Part shown: positions 29,046 through 38,250 of the stretch, in pieces
Layout of the letters: each line of letters opens with the position of its first letter
How positions within the stretch are numbered: the stretch's first letter is position 1
Assembly (NCBI GenBank): GCA_947253885.1
Contig: CAMYAO010000004.1
Span: 70,176-134,175 of the forward strand
Direction of reading: 5' to 3'
Length of the DNA: 64,000 bases
Source of the DNA: an uncultured Clostridium sp.
GTDB lineage: Bacteria > Bacillota > Clostridia > Lachnospirales > Lachnospiraceae
The notes under the pieces: model-generated
Database searches by the model: none
The model's input: the letters and a program-made list of their open reading frames with translations, nothing else
Told to the model about the DNA's origin: nothing
Program-made: the position numbers and the translations under genes

Positions 29046-29067
29046 CGATCATCCGGACGGATGGTCG
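29046..29067 (+). repeat. Short inverted repeat between pepP and polA
   Basis: CGATCATCCG and CGGATGGTCG (one G-T pair) are separated by two bases and lie in the 72-base gap. No T-run follows. A role in mRNA processing or partial termination is possible but unproven. Confidence 0.4.
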
Positions 29068-29106
29068 CTTCTGTCGTTATATAACAAGACAAAGGAAGAA
29101 CAGAAA

Positions 29107-31725
29107 ATGGATAAAATCTTACTAATTGACGGGCACAGTATCTTAAACAGAGCTTTTTTCGGCTTGCCCGATCTGACTAATTCGGATGGATTGCATACAA
29201 ATGCCATATACGGATTTTTGACAATTTTATTTAAGGTCTTAGAAGAAGAATCTCCTCAGTATTTAGCTGTTGCATTCGATCGGAGCGAGCCTACATTTCG
29301 ACATGAACTATATGAAGATTATAAGGGTAACAGAGGGAAAATGGCGGATGAATTGCGTCAGCAGGTACCGGTAATGAAAAAGGTATTGCGGGCAATGGAA
29401 ATTCCGGTGTTGGAATTACCGGGCTATGAGGCGGATGATATCCTTGGAACCATAGGGCGTCATTCGGAGGAAAACGGTCTGGAGGTTCGGATTTTATCCG
29501 GAGACAGAGATTTGCTGCAATTGGCAACGGAACATACAATGATCCGTATTCCAAAGACTAAAAAAAGTGGGACAGAGGTGGAAGACTATTTTCCGGAAGA
29601 TGTAAAGGAAAAGTATCGAGTGTCTCCGACAGAATTTATAGATGTAAAAGCACTTATGGGTGACAGCAGTGACAATATCTCCGGAGTACCCGGAATAGGA
29701 GAAAAGACAGCAACTAATTTGATCGAGCAATACGGAAGTATTGAAAATGTCTGGAAGCATATTGATGAAATCAAGCCGCCCAGAGCGAAAAATGCTCTTT
29801 TAGAGCATTATCAACTGGCAGTTGACAGCAAAAAATTGGTAACAATACTGACAGATGCTCCAGTTTCGTTTTCTATTGAGGATGCAAAGATAGGAAAGCT
29901 TTACACAGAAGAGGCTTATCAGTATTTTAAAGAGTTGGAGTTCAAAAATCTGTTGTCCAGATTTGATGGAGAGAACAGCAATGAGGAGTTGGAGCGAGGA
30001 TTTGAGGTTCTACATACAAAAAAAGAAATTGACCAATATTTTGTAGAATGCCAAAAGGATACGGTTGCAGTAATCCTGTCTCCTGATGAGTATTCGGATC
30101 TGACGGTAAGTGACGGAAAAAGATCTGTCTATATTACGACAGAGGAATACAGTATCAAAGAACTTTTTGATAAGGTTTCAAATCTGTTAAAAGAGACTTC
30201 CTGTATTGTGACCTCTGATTTGAAACGGTTGCAGAAGAAAGTTGGAAATATTCCGCAAGATAAGGCAGTGGATATAACGATACTGGCTTATCTGTTAAAT
30301 CCTTTAAAAAATGAATATACCTATGATGATCTGGCAAAGGATTATCTGGGCTGGATGGTTCCGTCTGCGGAAGATTTATTCGGGAAAATGAAGCGTTCCA
30401 GGGCAAGAAAAGAAAAAGAGACGGAATACCGGAGACTCTGTACCTATGAAGCTTTTGTGGCATATAAGGTAAAGGATATTTTGCTGGAATCGGTAACCGA
30501 ACAGGGAATGCTGCATTTGTATCAGGATATTGAGCTTCCTCTGGTTTATACATTGGCAGATATGGAACTCGAAGGGATCAAAACTGATGCGTCGGCGTTG
30601 AAAACATATGGAGAGAGCCTTTCTTCCGGAATTTCCGATCTGGAGTCTTCCATTTATGAATTAGCGGGAGAAACCTTCAATATTAATTCACCGAAACAAC
30701 TCGGAGTAATATTGTTTGAAAAGTTGAAAATGCCGAATGGAAAAAAGACGAAGACCGGATATTCTACGGCTGCTGATGTACTTGAGAGATTGGCAGAGGA
30801 TTATCCGATTGTTTCAAAAGTATTGGAATATCGTCAGTTGACAAAACTGAAATCAACTTATGCAGACGGTTTGGCAACCTGTATTCAGGAAGACGGACGT
30901 ATTCATACTACTTTCCATCAGACGATTACGGCAACCGGACGTTTAAGTTCAACAGAACCGAATTTACAAAATATTCCGATTCGTATGGAGTTGGGACGGT
31001 TGATCCGCAAGGTCTTTATACCGAGAGACGGATTTGTTTTAGTAGATGCGGACTATTCACAGATTGAACTTCGTGTACTGGCACATATGTCAGATGATCA
31101 GAATCTGATAGAAGCATATAATCAGGCAAGTGATATACACCGGATTACAGCGTCAAAGGTATTTCATATTCCATTGGAGGAGGTAACTCCTCCGCAGCGT
31201 AGAAATGCAAAAGCGGTAAATTTCGGGATTATATACGGAATCAGTTCATTTGGCTTAAGTCAGGATCTGAGTATTACAGTAAAAGAAGCAAAAGGATATA
31301 TTGATAATTATTTTAAGACTTATCCGGGGATTAAGGCATTTTTGGATAAAACAGTAGAGGATGCAAAAAAAGAAGGATATTCGATAACTATGTTCGGACG
31401 CAGAAGACCGGTACCGGAACTCAAGAGCAGTAACTTTATGCAGAGAAGTTTCGGTGAACGTATTGCGATGAATTCTCCGATTCAGGGAACAGCGGCAGAT
31501 ATTATTAAAATTGCGATGAATCGTGTTCACAAGCGACTACAGGATGAGCATATGGAATCAAAATTGATTTTACAGGTACACGATGAACTGCTGATTGAAG
31601 CAAAAGAATCTGAACTGGACAGAGTAAAGGAAATTTTATCGGATGAGATGCATCATGCGGCAAAATTGCAGGTGGAACTGGAAATCGATATGAACATCGG
31701 AAAGAATTGGTATGAGGCACATTAA
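29107..31725 (+). CDS. polA: DNA polymerase I
   Basis: The 872-residue enzyme has an N-terminal 5' nuclease domain (about 1-290, with YEADDILGT and KALMGDSSDNISGVPGIGEKT). A 3'-5' exonuclease-like domain follows (about 300-480), then the family A polymerase domain with motif A DADYSQIELR, motif B RRNAKAVNFGIIYG and motif C QVHDELL. The expected DxE metal motif of the proofreading domain is not visible (the segment reads VAVILSPDEYS), so it is probably inactive, as in Bacillus and Thermus. ATG 29107 has AAGGAAG upstream. It abuts coaE. Confidence 0.97.
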   Translation: MDKILLIDGHSILNRAFFGLPDLTNSDGLHTNAIYGFLTILFKVLEEESPQYLAVAFDRSEPTFRHELYEDYKGNRGKMADELRQQVPVMKKVLRAMEIPVLELPGYEADDILGTIGRHSEENGLEVRILSGDRDLLQLATEHTMIRIPKTKKSGTEVEDYFPEDVKEKYRVSPTEFIDVKALMGDSSDNISGVPGIGEKTATNLIEQYGSIENVWKHIDEIKPPRAKNALLEHYQLAVDSKKLVTILTDAPVSFSIEDAKIGKLYTEEAYQYFKELEFKNLLSRFDGENSNEELERGFEVLHTKKEIDQYFVECQKDTVAVILSPDEYSDLTVSDGKRSVYITTEEYSIKELFDKVSNLLKETSCIVTSDLKRLQKKVGNIPQDKAVDITILAYLLNPLKNEYTYDDLAKDYLGWMVPSAEDLFGKMKRSRARKEKETEYRRLCTYEAFVAYKVKDILLESVTEQGMLHLYQDIELPLVYTLADMELEGIKTDASALKTYGESLSSGISDLESSIYELAGETFNINSPKQLGVILFEKLKMPNGKKTKTGYSTAADVLERLAEDYPIVSKVLEYRQLTKLKSTYADGLATCIQEDGRIHTTFHQTITATGRLSSTEPNLQNIPIRMELGRLIRKVFIPRDGFVLVDADYSQIELRVLAHMSDDQNLIEAYNQASDIHRITASKVFHIPLEEVTPPQRRNAKAVNFGIIYGISSFGLSQDLSITVKEAKGYIDNYFKTYPGIKAFLDKTVEDAKKEGYSITMFGRRRPVPELKSSNFMQRSFGERIAMNSPIQGTAADIIKIAMNRVHKRLQDEHMESKLILQVHDELLIEAKESELDRVKEILSDEMHHAAKLQVELEIDMNIGKNWYEAH

Positions 31726-32340
31726 ATGTTATTTGTAGGAATCACGGGAGGAGTAGGTGCCGGAAAGTCGGAATTACTTTCCTATCTTGCAACTTCCTAT
31801 AAAGCAAAAGTATATCTGGCTGATGAAATTGCTCATCGGCTTATGGAACCGGATTCTATCTGTTACAAAGAGTTGAAGCAGTTGTTTATGGGACATCAGG
31901 TCTATCAGGCAGACGGACAGTTTGATAAACGGAAGTTAGCGGATTATCTATTTAATAATCCCAATGAACGGGAGAAATTAAATCAAATTGTACATCCTGC
32001 AGTCAAACAATATGTATGCAGTTGTTATGAAGATCAGAAAGAAAAAAAGGAATTGGATCTGTTTATATTGGAGGCGGCATTACTGATCGAAGATCATTAC
32101 GATGAGATTTGTGATGAGTTGTGGTATATCTATACTTCAGAAGAGAATCGTCGTTTCAGATTGAAAGCATCCAGACAATATTCGGATGAAAAGATTGACC
32201 AAATGTTTCGGGCACAATTGCCAGAATCGATTTTTCGCAAATACTGTAAGGAAGAGATTGATAATAACGGGAGTGTCGAGAACAGCTGTCGGCAGTTGGA
32301 TTATATCTTGGCACAGCACGGTATTCGAAAGAGGATATAA
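31726..32340 (+). CDS. coaE: Dephospho-CoA kinase
   Basis: CoaE phosphorylates dephospho-CoA in the last step of CoA synthesis. The 204-residue protein has the P-loop GGVGAGKS (8-15), the substrate segment VYLADEIAHRL and HPAVKQYV. The start codon directly follows the polA stop, a common polA-coaE arrangement in Firmicutes. Confidence 0.95.
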   Translation: MLFVGITGGVGAGKSELLSYLATSYKAKVYLADEIAHRLMEPDSICYKELKQLFMGHQVYQADGQFDKRKLADYLFNNPNEREKLNQIVHPAVKQYVCSCYEDQKEKKELDLFILEAALLIEDHYDEICDELWYIYTSEENRRFRLKASRQYSDEKIDQMFRAQLPESIFRKYCKEEIDNNGSVENSCRQLDYILAQHGIRKRI

Positions 32341-32346
32341 CTATAA

Positions 32347-33144
32347 ATGGAATTAATGAGTATTGCAAGCGGAAGCAGCGGAAATTGTATCTATGTCGGA
32401 ACGGATCAGAATCATTTATTGGTAGACACCGGGATCAGTAAAAAAAGAATTGAAAGCGGATTGCATCAGATCGGATTAAAGGCAGAAGAGCTGGACGGAA
32501 TTCTCATTACACATGAGCATACAGATCATGTTTCCGGTTTGGGAGTGATGGCAAGAAAATATGAAATCCCCGTCTATGCGACAAGGGGAACGATAGAAGC
32601 TGTTTTAAAAAAAGAGAGTTTAGGAGTAATTGAACCTTCTTTATTTCGGGAAATCACACCAAAATCGGAGTTTTCAATCGGAGAATTGACGATTCACCCG
32701 ATTCCTACTTCACATGATGCGGCAGAGCCTGTTTCCTATGTTGTAAGAAACGAAAATAAGGCTGCCGGAATTGTAACCGATTTAGGAAAATATGATGATT
32801 ACCTTATAGACAAGATTCAGAAGTTAGATGTATTATTATTAGAGGCAAACCATGATGTAAATATGCTTCAGGTGGGAGCTTATCCGTTTCGATTGAAACA
32901 GAGGATTCTTGGAGAACTCGGACATCTTTCCAATGAACTGTCCGGTCAGTTGTTGGGGCAGGTTCTTCACGATAAAATGAAACGCATTATATTGGGACAT
33001 TTGAGTAAGGAGAACAATTATCCGGATCTTGCATACGAGACGGTTCGCCTTGAGGTCACTATGGGAGCCAATCCATATAGAGGCGATGATTTTGAAATAA
33101 CCGTTGCAAGTAGAAGTAAACCATCTGAACTGATTACATTTTAG
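32347..33144 (+). CDS. MBL-fold metallohydrolase (WalJ/YycJ-like)
   Basis: This 265-residue metallo-beta-lactamase fold protein has the zinc motif THEHTDHVSGLGVM, GIVTDLGKY, LLEANHDVNML and the late His of ILGHLSKENN. These match YycJ/WalJ proteins, which belong to the WalRK neighbourhood in Bacillus and have been linked to DNA processing. Here no WalRK genes are nearby. It follows coaE by six bases and is probably in the polA-coaE transcript. Confidence 0.9.
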   Translation: MELMSIASGSSGNCIYVGTDQNHLLVDTGISKKRIESGLHQIGLKAEELDGILITHEHTDHVSGLGVMARKYEIPVYATRGTIEAVLKKESLGVIEPSLFREITPKSEFSIGELTIHPIPTSHDAAEPVSYVVRNENKAAGIVTDLGKYDDYLIDKIQKLDVLLLEANHDVNMLQVGAYPFRLKQRILGELGHLSNELSGQLLGQVLHDKMKRIILGHLSKENNYPDLAYETVRLEVTMGANPYRGDDFEITVASRSKPSELITF

Positions 33145-33189
33145 GGTGCAGAGACACAGATACAGCCAGTTATGAAAGGAATTATTTTT

Positions 33190-33465
33190 ATGAAGAACAG
33201 AACAATTATCACAGTAGTAGGAAAGGATACCGTCGGTATCATTGCAAAAGTATGTACTTATTTATCCAATAACGGGATCAATGTATTGGATATTACTCAG
33301 ACAATTTTAGACGGCTTCTTTAATATGATGATGATTGTCGATACATCGGACAGTCAGAAGACTTTTTCCGACTGCGCAAAGGAGCTTGGACAGTTAGGAG
33401 AAGAAATCGGTGTTGTAATTAAATGCCAGCAGGAAGAGATATTCAACAAAATGCATCGTTTATAA
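33190..33465 (+). CDS. ACT domain protein (UPF0237-like)
   Basis: The 91-residue protein is a single ACT domain (TIITVVGKDTVGIIAKVCTYL, then INVLDITQTILDGFFNMMMI). ACT domains bind small ligands, often amino acids. The start is uncertain: ATG 33190 gives the usual family length but has a distant ribosome site; ATG 33172 would add six residues. It lies 12 bases before the UPF0210 gene, a conserved pairing. Confidence 0.9.
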   Translation: MKNRTIITVVGKDTVGIIAKVCTYLSNNGINVLDITQTILDGFFNMMMIVDTSDSQKTFSDCAKELGQLGEEIGVVIKCQQEEIFNKMHRL

Positions 33466-33477
33466 GGAGTTACTGCT

Positions 33478-34842
33478 ATGATTAATATGTTCGAAGTAAA
33501 TGAAACGAACAATATGATTGAAAATGAAAATCTAGATGTACGCACCATTACACTGGGCATCAGTTTGTTGGATTGTATTGATTCGGATATAGATACTTTA
33601 AATAAAAATATTTATAACAAGATTACTGCGCTTGCAAAAGACTTAGTGGCAACCGGTAAAAAAATTGAAAATAAATATAGTATTCCGATTGTGAATAAGC
33701 GTATTTCTATTACTCCGATCAGTCTGGTTGGAGGTGCTGCCTGCAAAACGGAAGAGGATTTTGTCAGCATAGCAAAAACATTGGATCGTGCGGCAAATGA
33801 AGTGGGTGTCAATTTTATCGGTGGTTATTCTGCACTTGTATCAAAAAGCATGACAAGATCGGATGAGTTGCTGATTCGCTCTATTCCGAAAGCTCTGTCT
33901 GTAACAGAGCGTATTTGCAGTTCGGTAAATTTAGGTTCTACCAAGACCGGTTTAAATATGGATGCAGTCAAGCTGATGGGTGAGATTGTAAAGGAGACCG
34001 CCGAATTAACAGCTGACAGAGATTCACTCGGATGTGCAAAGCTGGTAGTATTTTGTAATGCACCGGATGATAATCCTTTTATGGCAGGAGCCTTTTTAGG
34101 AGTAACAGAAGGGGATTCGGTCATTAATGTCGGTGTATCCGGACCGGGTGTAGTAAAGACGGCATTGGAAAAGGTTCGGGGAGCTAATTTTGAAGTTTTA
34201 TGTGAGACAATCAAGAAAACTGCCTTCAAAATCACAAGAGTCGGACAGTTGGTGGCGAAAGAAGCATCTGAAATGATGGGAATCCCGTTTGGAATTATCG
34301 ACTTGTCATTGGCGCCTACGCCGGCAGTCGGAGACAGTATAGCGGAAATTTTTGAAGAGATCGGTTTGGAGTATGCGGGGGCACCCGGAACCACTGCTGC
34401 ATTGGCTATGTTAAATGATCAAGTTAAAAAAGGCGGGATTATGGCATCTTCTTATGTAGGTGGTTTGAGTGGAGCTTTTATTCCGGTCAGCGAAGATCAG
34501 GGGATGATAAATGCGGTAAAGGCAAATGTTCTTACATTAGAGAAATTGGAAGCAATGACCTGTGTTTGTTCGGTAGGATTGGATATGATTGCAATACCGG
34601 GTAATACAAGCGCAGCAACTATTTCCGGTATTATTGCTGATGAGATGGCAATCGGAATGATTAATCAAAAAACAACTGCAGCACGTTTGATTCCCGTAAT
34701 CGGTAAGGACGTCGGAGAAGAGGCACAGTTTGGTGGCTTGTTGGGATATGCACCGATTATGCCGGTAAACAGAGCTTCCTGTGAGAAGTTTATTAATCGT
34801 GGCGGTCGTATTCCGGCACCGATTCACAGCTTTAAAAATTAG
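33478..34842 (+). CDS. UPF0210 (PFL family) protein
   Basis: This is a 454-residue cytosolic protein of the UPF0210/DUF711 family, structurally related in part to pyruvate formate-lyase-like folds. Segments such as [28 protein letters not shown] and [16 protein letters not shown] fit the family. No reaction is established to my knowledge. It is translationally close to the ACT protein, which may regulate it. TAAGGAG lies upstream. Confidence 0.92.
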   Translation: MINMFEVNETNNMIENENLDVRTITLGISLLDCIDSDIDTLNKNIYNKITALAKDLVATGKKIENKYSIPIVNKRISITPISLVGGAACKTEEDFVSIAKTLDRAANEVGVNFIGGYSALVSKSMTRSDELLIRSIPKALSVTERICSSVNLGSTKTGLNMDAVKLMGEIVKETAELTADRDSLGCAKLVVFCNAPDDNPFMAGAFLGVTEGDSVINVGVSGPGVVKTALEKVRGANFEVLCETIKKTAFKITRVGQLVAKEASEMMGIPFGIIDLSLAPTPAVGDSIAEIFEEIGLEYAGAPGTTAALAMLNDQVKKGGIMASSYVGGLSGAFIPVSEDQGMINAVKANVLTLEKLEAMTCVCSVGLDMIAIPGNTSAATISGIIADEMAIGMINQKTTAARLIPVIGKDVGEEAQFGGLLGYAPIMPVNRASCEKFINRGGRIPAPIHSFKN

Positions 34843-34860
34843 ATGTTATAGGAGGATGTT

Positions 34861-35577
34861 ATGGAACGTAGTTCAATTGCAGCAAGATTAAGTGAGACTA
34901 CCTATCCGGGAAGAGGAATTGTGATAGGAAAATCTCCAAATGGAAGATATGCAGTAGCGGCATATTTTATCATGGGTAGAAGTGAAAACAGCCGGAATCG
35001 TGTATTTGTAGAAGATGGAGAAGGAATTCGTACACAGGCCTTTGATCCTGAAAAATTAGAGGATCCGAGTCTGATCATCTATTCTCCTGTACGTGTTCTG
35101 GGAAACAAAACAATTGTTACCAATGGAGATCAGACAGATACAGTTTATGCCGGACTGGATTCACAGATGACATTTGAACAGTCGTTGAGAAGTCGTGAAT
35201 TTGAACCGGATGCTCCCAATCTGACTCCTCGTATTTCAGGTGTTATGCATGTGGAAAACGGACGATTTAGCTATGCAATGTCGATTCTAAAAAGCAATAA
35301 CGGCAATTCTGCAGCCTGCAATCGCTACACCTTTGCCTATGAAACACCGATAGAAGGGGAAGGTCGTTTTATTCATACTTATATGAATGATGGAAATCCA
35401 TTACCAAGTTTTGAAGGAGAACCGGAACTGGTGGATATTTCAGATGATATAGATGTATATACCGATCTTCTATGGACAAATTTAAATAATGATAATAAAG
35501 TATCATTATTCGTTCGTTATATTGATATTGCAACCGGAAAATATAAAACTCGTATTGTGAATAAAAACCAGGCTTAG
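34861..35577 (+). CDS. purO: IMP cyclohydrolase (PurO-like)
   Basis: This 238-residue protein resembles the IMP_cyclohyd family, best known from archaeal PurO, which closes FAICAR to IMP. TYPGRGIVIGKSPNGRYAVAAYFIMGRSE-type content at the N terminus and PRISGVMHVENGRFSYAMSI in the middle are the recognisable parts. It is directly upstream of a stand-alone AICAR transformylase, and the two together replace bifunctional PurH. AGGAGGATGTT precedes the ATG. Confidence 0.88.
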   Translation: MERSSIAARLSETTYPGRGIVIGKSPNGRYAVAAYFIMGRSENSRNRVFVEDGEGIRTQAFDPEKLEDPSLIIYSPVRVLGNKTIVTNGDQTDTVYAGLDSQMTFEQSLRSREFEPDAPNLTPRISGVMHVENGRFSYAMSILKSNNGNSAACNRYTFAYETPIEGEGRFIHTYMNDGNPLPSFEGEPELVDISDDIDVYTDLLWTNLNNDNKVSLFVRYIDIATGKYKTRIVNKNQA

Positions 35578-35593
35578 TGTAGGAGAAAATGAG

Positions 35594-36766
35594 ATGAAAG
35601 AATTGGAATTAAAGTATGGCTGCAATCCGAATCAAAAGCCTTCCCGTATTTTTATGGAAGAAGGAGAATTGCCGATTGAAGTGTTGTCAGGAAGACCCGG
35701 ATATATTAACTTTTTAGATGCTTTTAACGGCTGGCAGCTCGTTTCGGAATTAAAGAAAGCAACTGGCTATTCGGCAGCAACTTCCTTTAAACATGTTTCT
35801 CCCGCAGGAGCAGCGATAGGTCTGCCTCTCTCTGGAGTGGAAAAGAAGATTTACTGGGTAGAGGGAGAGGAATTGTCTCCATTGGCAAATGCTTATGCAA
35901 GAGCACGAGGTGCGGACAGAATGTCCTCTTTTGGTGATTTTATTGCATTATCGGATGTTTGTGACGCTCCTACGGCAAAGCTGATAAAGCGTGAGGTTTC
36001 CGACGGAGTCATTGCGCCCGGTTATACGGACGAAGCTCTGGAGATTTTAAAATTAAAAAAGAACGGGAACTATAATGTAATCCGGATGGATGCAACCTAT
36101 GTACCTGAAAAGGTAGAGAGGAAGCAGGTGTACGGAATCACCTTTGAGCAGGGAAGAAATGAGTTGTCCATAGATCGGGATTTATTATCCAATATTGTAA
36201 CAGAAAATAAAGAAATCCCGGATGAAGCAAAAATTGATTTAATGATTGCATTGATCACTTTAAAATATACGCAGTCCAATTCTGTATGTTATGTAAAAGG
36301 AGGTCAGGCAATTGGAATCGGAGCAGGACAGCAATCCAGAATTCACTGCACCAGACTGGCAGGTCAGAAAGCGGATAACTGGTATTTGCGTCAGTGTCCG
36401 AAAGTGTTGAATTTACCTTTTGTGGATGGAATTAAACGTGCGGATCGCGACAATGCGATTGACCTCTACATCGGAGAGGAATATATGGATCTTCTGGCAG
36501 ACGGTGCATGGGAAAGAGTATTTAAGACAAAGCCTGAAGTTTTTACAGCAGAAGAGAAAAGAGCCTGGTTAAATGGTAATACGGGAGTGGCATTAGGATC
36601 CGATGCATTCTTTCCGTTTGGAGATAATATTGAGAGGGCTTACAAGAGCGGTGTATCTTATGTGGCACAGCCGGGAGGCTCTATTCGTGATGACAATGTA
36701 ATTGATACCTGTAATAAATACCGTATGGCAATGGCATTTACAGGGATAAGATTATTCCATCATTAA
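35594..36766 (+). CDS. AICAR transformylase, stand-alone (PurH C-domain type)
   Basis: This 390-residue protein transfers a formyl group from 10-formyltetrahydrofolate to AICAR, the penultimate step to IMP. KHVSPAGAA carries the catalytic Lys-His pair, and RGADRMSSFGDFIALSD, YTQSNSVCYVKGGQ and GIGAGQQSRIHC are the typical folate/AICAR site segments. The N-terminal cyclohydrolase domain of normal PurH (about 520 residues) is absent and is supplied by the gene upstream. AGGAGAAAATGAG precedes the ATG. Confidence 0.93.
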   Translation: MKELELKYGCNPNQKPSRIFMEEGELPIEVLSGRPGYINFLDAFNGWQLVSELKKATGYSAATSFKHVSPAGAAIGLPLSGVEKKIYWVEGEELSPLANAYARARGADRMSSFGDFIALSDVCDAPTAKLIKREVSDGVIAPGYTDEALEILKLKKNGNYNVIRMDATYVPEKVERKQVYGITFEQGRNELSIDRDLLSNIVTENKEIPDEAKIDLMIALITLKYTQSNSVCYVKGGQAIGIGAGQQSRIHCTRLAGQKADNWYLRQCPKVLNLPFVDGIKRADRDNAIDLYIGEEYMDLLADGAWERVFKTKPEVFTAEEKRAWLNGNTGVALGSDAFFPFGDNIERAYKSGVSYVAQPGGSIRDDNVIDTCNKYRMAMAFTGIRLFHH

Positions 36767-36803
36767 TACAGAGAAAAAGAAGAAAGTATTTACAAAAAAA
36801 CTA

Positions 36804-36833
36804 TAGACAGATACAACTAAAAAGGGTTATAAT
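36804..36833 (+). promoter_or_regulatory. Strong promoter of the candidate small RNA
   Basis: TAGACA (36804-36809), 18 bases and a perfect TATAAT (36828-36833) predict transcription from about 36840. Confidence 0.7.
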
Positions 36834-36839
36834 AGACTT

Positions 36840-37000
36840 ACGAACGAGGTATGAATCCTAAACATATATCTTATATATTAGTGTTTTGGCATTTCTGCCA
36901 TTCAGACAATTGAGTCGGGGTGATTTCCGGACTCACTAAAAGTTTCCTATTATAAAAAATAAGTTGATTGAGAAAAAATCCGGTAATACCGGATTTTTTT
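36840..37000 (+). ncRNA. Candidate structured small RNA of unknown family
   Basis: About 160 bases lie between a near-consensus promoter and a perfect intrinsic terminator. Local stems are ATATAT-CTT-ATATAT (36864-36878), TGGCA/TGCCA (36887-36900) and TGAGTC/GACTCA (36911-36935). TTAG (36878-36881) can pair with CTAA (36936-36939) to enclose the last two as a three-way junction. I could not match it to 6S, SRP, tmRNA, T-box or any riboswitch I know. A 20-codon frame from ATG 36851 exists, but its GAGG is only one base from the ATG, so it is probably not translated. Confidence 0.6.
36973..37000 (+). terminator. Terminator of the candidate small RNA
   Basis: A 12-bp perfect stem (36973-36984 with 36988-36999) includes ATCCGGT/ACCGGAT and ends in a T-run. 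Confidence 0.9.
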
Positions 37001-37143
37001 CTGTCTAAAGAAAACTGTGGCATTGTAGAACCTGAAAAAATAGTTTAAAATCAAATCAATAGTAAAAGATTTTATGAGGCAAAACCGAGGTGTTAGAAGT
37101 TGAGTCGGAGATATTTTCGGTAAATGGTCTCTGGGGAGGGAAG

Positions 37144-37323
37144 ATGACAGAGATTCAATGTGATACCTGTGCATATATGATTTATGATGAGGAATACGAA
37201 GATTATTTTTGTGATGTAAATATGGATGAGGATGATGCTGCGCGTTTATATAGTGATCATCATTTTCAATGTCCTTATTATCGGAACGGAGATGAATATA
37301 CAGTGGTAAGAAAACAGATGTGA
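37144..37323 (+). CDS. Small four-cysteine protein (DUF6472-like)
   Basis: This 59-residue acidic protein has a CDTC motif at its N terminus and two further cysteines (YFCDV and QCPYY), suggesting a small metal or redox site. It resembles DUF6472 proteins of Lachnospiraceae by memory. The ATG at 37144 follows GGGGAGGGAAG, an excellent site, and is preferred to an upstream in-frame start at 37090. It follows the candidate RNA by about 140 bases; no function is known. Confidence 0.8.
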   Translation: MTEIQCDTCAYMIYDEEYEDYFCDVNMDEDDAARLYSDHHFQCPYYRNGDEYTVVRKQM

Positions 37324-37516
37324 AACAAGGCTTTTAGGCTATGAAGTTGAAATGCAGGGGGGAGACAGATGAAGATTAGTTGTCTGAATTTTAAGAAAAA
37401 ATTGAACTATACGTACTAATTAAAAAGCCGAAAGTAGTTTTTGAAGATGAAAATTTTGCAAATATTTTGGTTAAAGGGTATTATGATTAATTTATGAAAA
37501 AGATGGGAGTAAAACT
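37324..37516. other. Intergenic stretch with only short broken frames
   Basis: A GGGGGGAG site precedes a 16-codon frame from ATG 37369. A start-less frame ending near 37493 reads FEDENFANILVKGYYD. Neither is convincing; the stretch looks eroded and A/T-richer than its surroundings. Confidence 0.35.
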
Positions 37517-38136
37517 ATGAGAAATAAAAAAACAGATTGATTACTATTTTTTTATGTTTATTTGTAATCTCTGTGCTGTTTGCATCTTGTGGGAATAAAG
37601 CTTTAGATACCAGTAAAGGTGAGCAAGCTAAAAAAGAAGCTGTGCAAGTGAAAGAAATTTCAAATTTTGATAATGATGGAGAGTCAACTTTACCGAGAAA
37701 GCTTTATGAAACAAAGGATAAGTTAGTGTTTTATACAACACAAGGTATATTTTCTTATGATATAACAAAGAAGAAAATCTCAGAAGGCTTTGCAATTACG
37801 GATAGCGAATATGCTAAGGATGGAGAGTCTGTTCGCAAAATTCCATTGAACTTCCAAGGAGATATTACATTTATTGCAGATATAGGCAAAGACCATAAGG
37901 AAATCTATGTATTCCCTCGAGATAGAAAATTCTACCATATATACAGTGTAGCAAATAAGAAAGTGACAAAAGTGAATAAATTATATAAGAAAACGATAAG
38001 TGACGAAGAGGGACTTGACAAATTAATAAAAAAACAGGAAAGTGGTTGGACTTTCGGCAATGGAGAAGCAAATATTAAAAACTATAAATATAAATCTCAC
38101 ATTATCGGAAAAGTATATAAGCCTTTTGCAAAATAA
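37517..38136 (+). CDS. Putative lipoprotein, start out of frame at an A7 tract
   Basis: The body (from 37537 in frame) starts with a hydrophobic core and lipobox FASC, then about 180 residues I do not recognise. The well-placed ATG at 37517 with GGGAG upstream is in another frame and stops after seven codons. Between them lies a run of seven As (37526-37532). Adding one A would give an ideal lipoprotein start, MRNKKNRLITIFLCL. It is therefore either a frameshifted pseudogene, a phase-variable gene, rescued by slippage, or a sequencing error. A TTG at 37537 has no visible ribosome site. Confidence 0.65.
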
Positions 38137-38250
38137 AGATTATACCTGATTTTTTATTTAAACTGATAGGTTAACAAGAAAAAACACCTTTCCATTACAA
38201 TAAGGTTGTTTAGACCAAGTTGAAGAAAAGAAAGGCAATTTAAATGGTGA

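Noticed and set aside
33825..34394. A 189-codon - strand frame opposite the UPF0210 gene
   Set aside because: It is the mirror of a conserved coding region, shows no family resemblance and has no ribosome site of note.
36851..36913. A 20-codon hydrophobic leader peptide inside the candidate RNA
   Set aside because: The GAGG is only one base before the ATG, too close for normal initiation. No codon bias or downstream biosynthetic gene suggests attenuation.
36840..37000. The candidate RNA as a T-box, 6S, SRP RNA or tmRNA
   Set aside because: The T-box AGGGTGGNACCGCG motif, the SRP tetraloop-domain sequence and a tmRNA tRNA-like end are absent. The ends do not pair into the long 6S rod.
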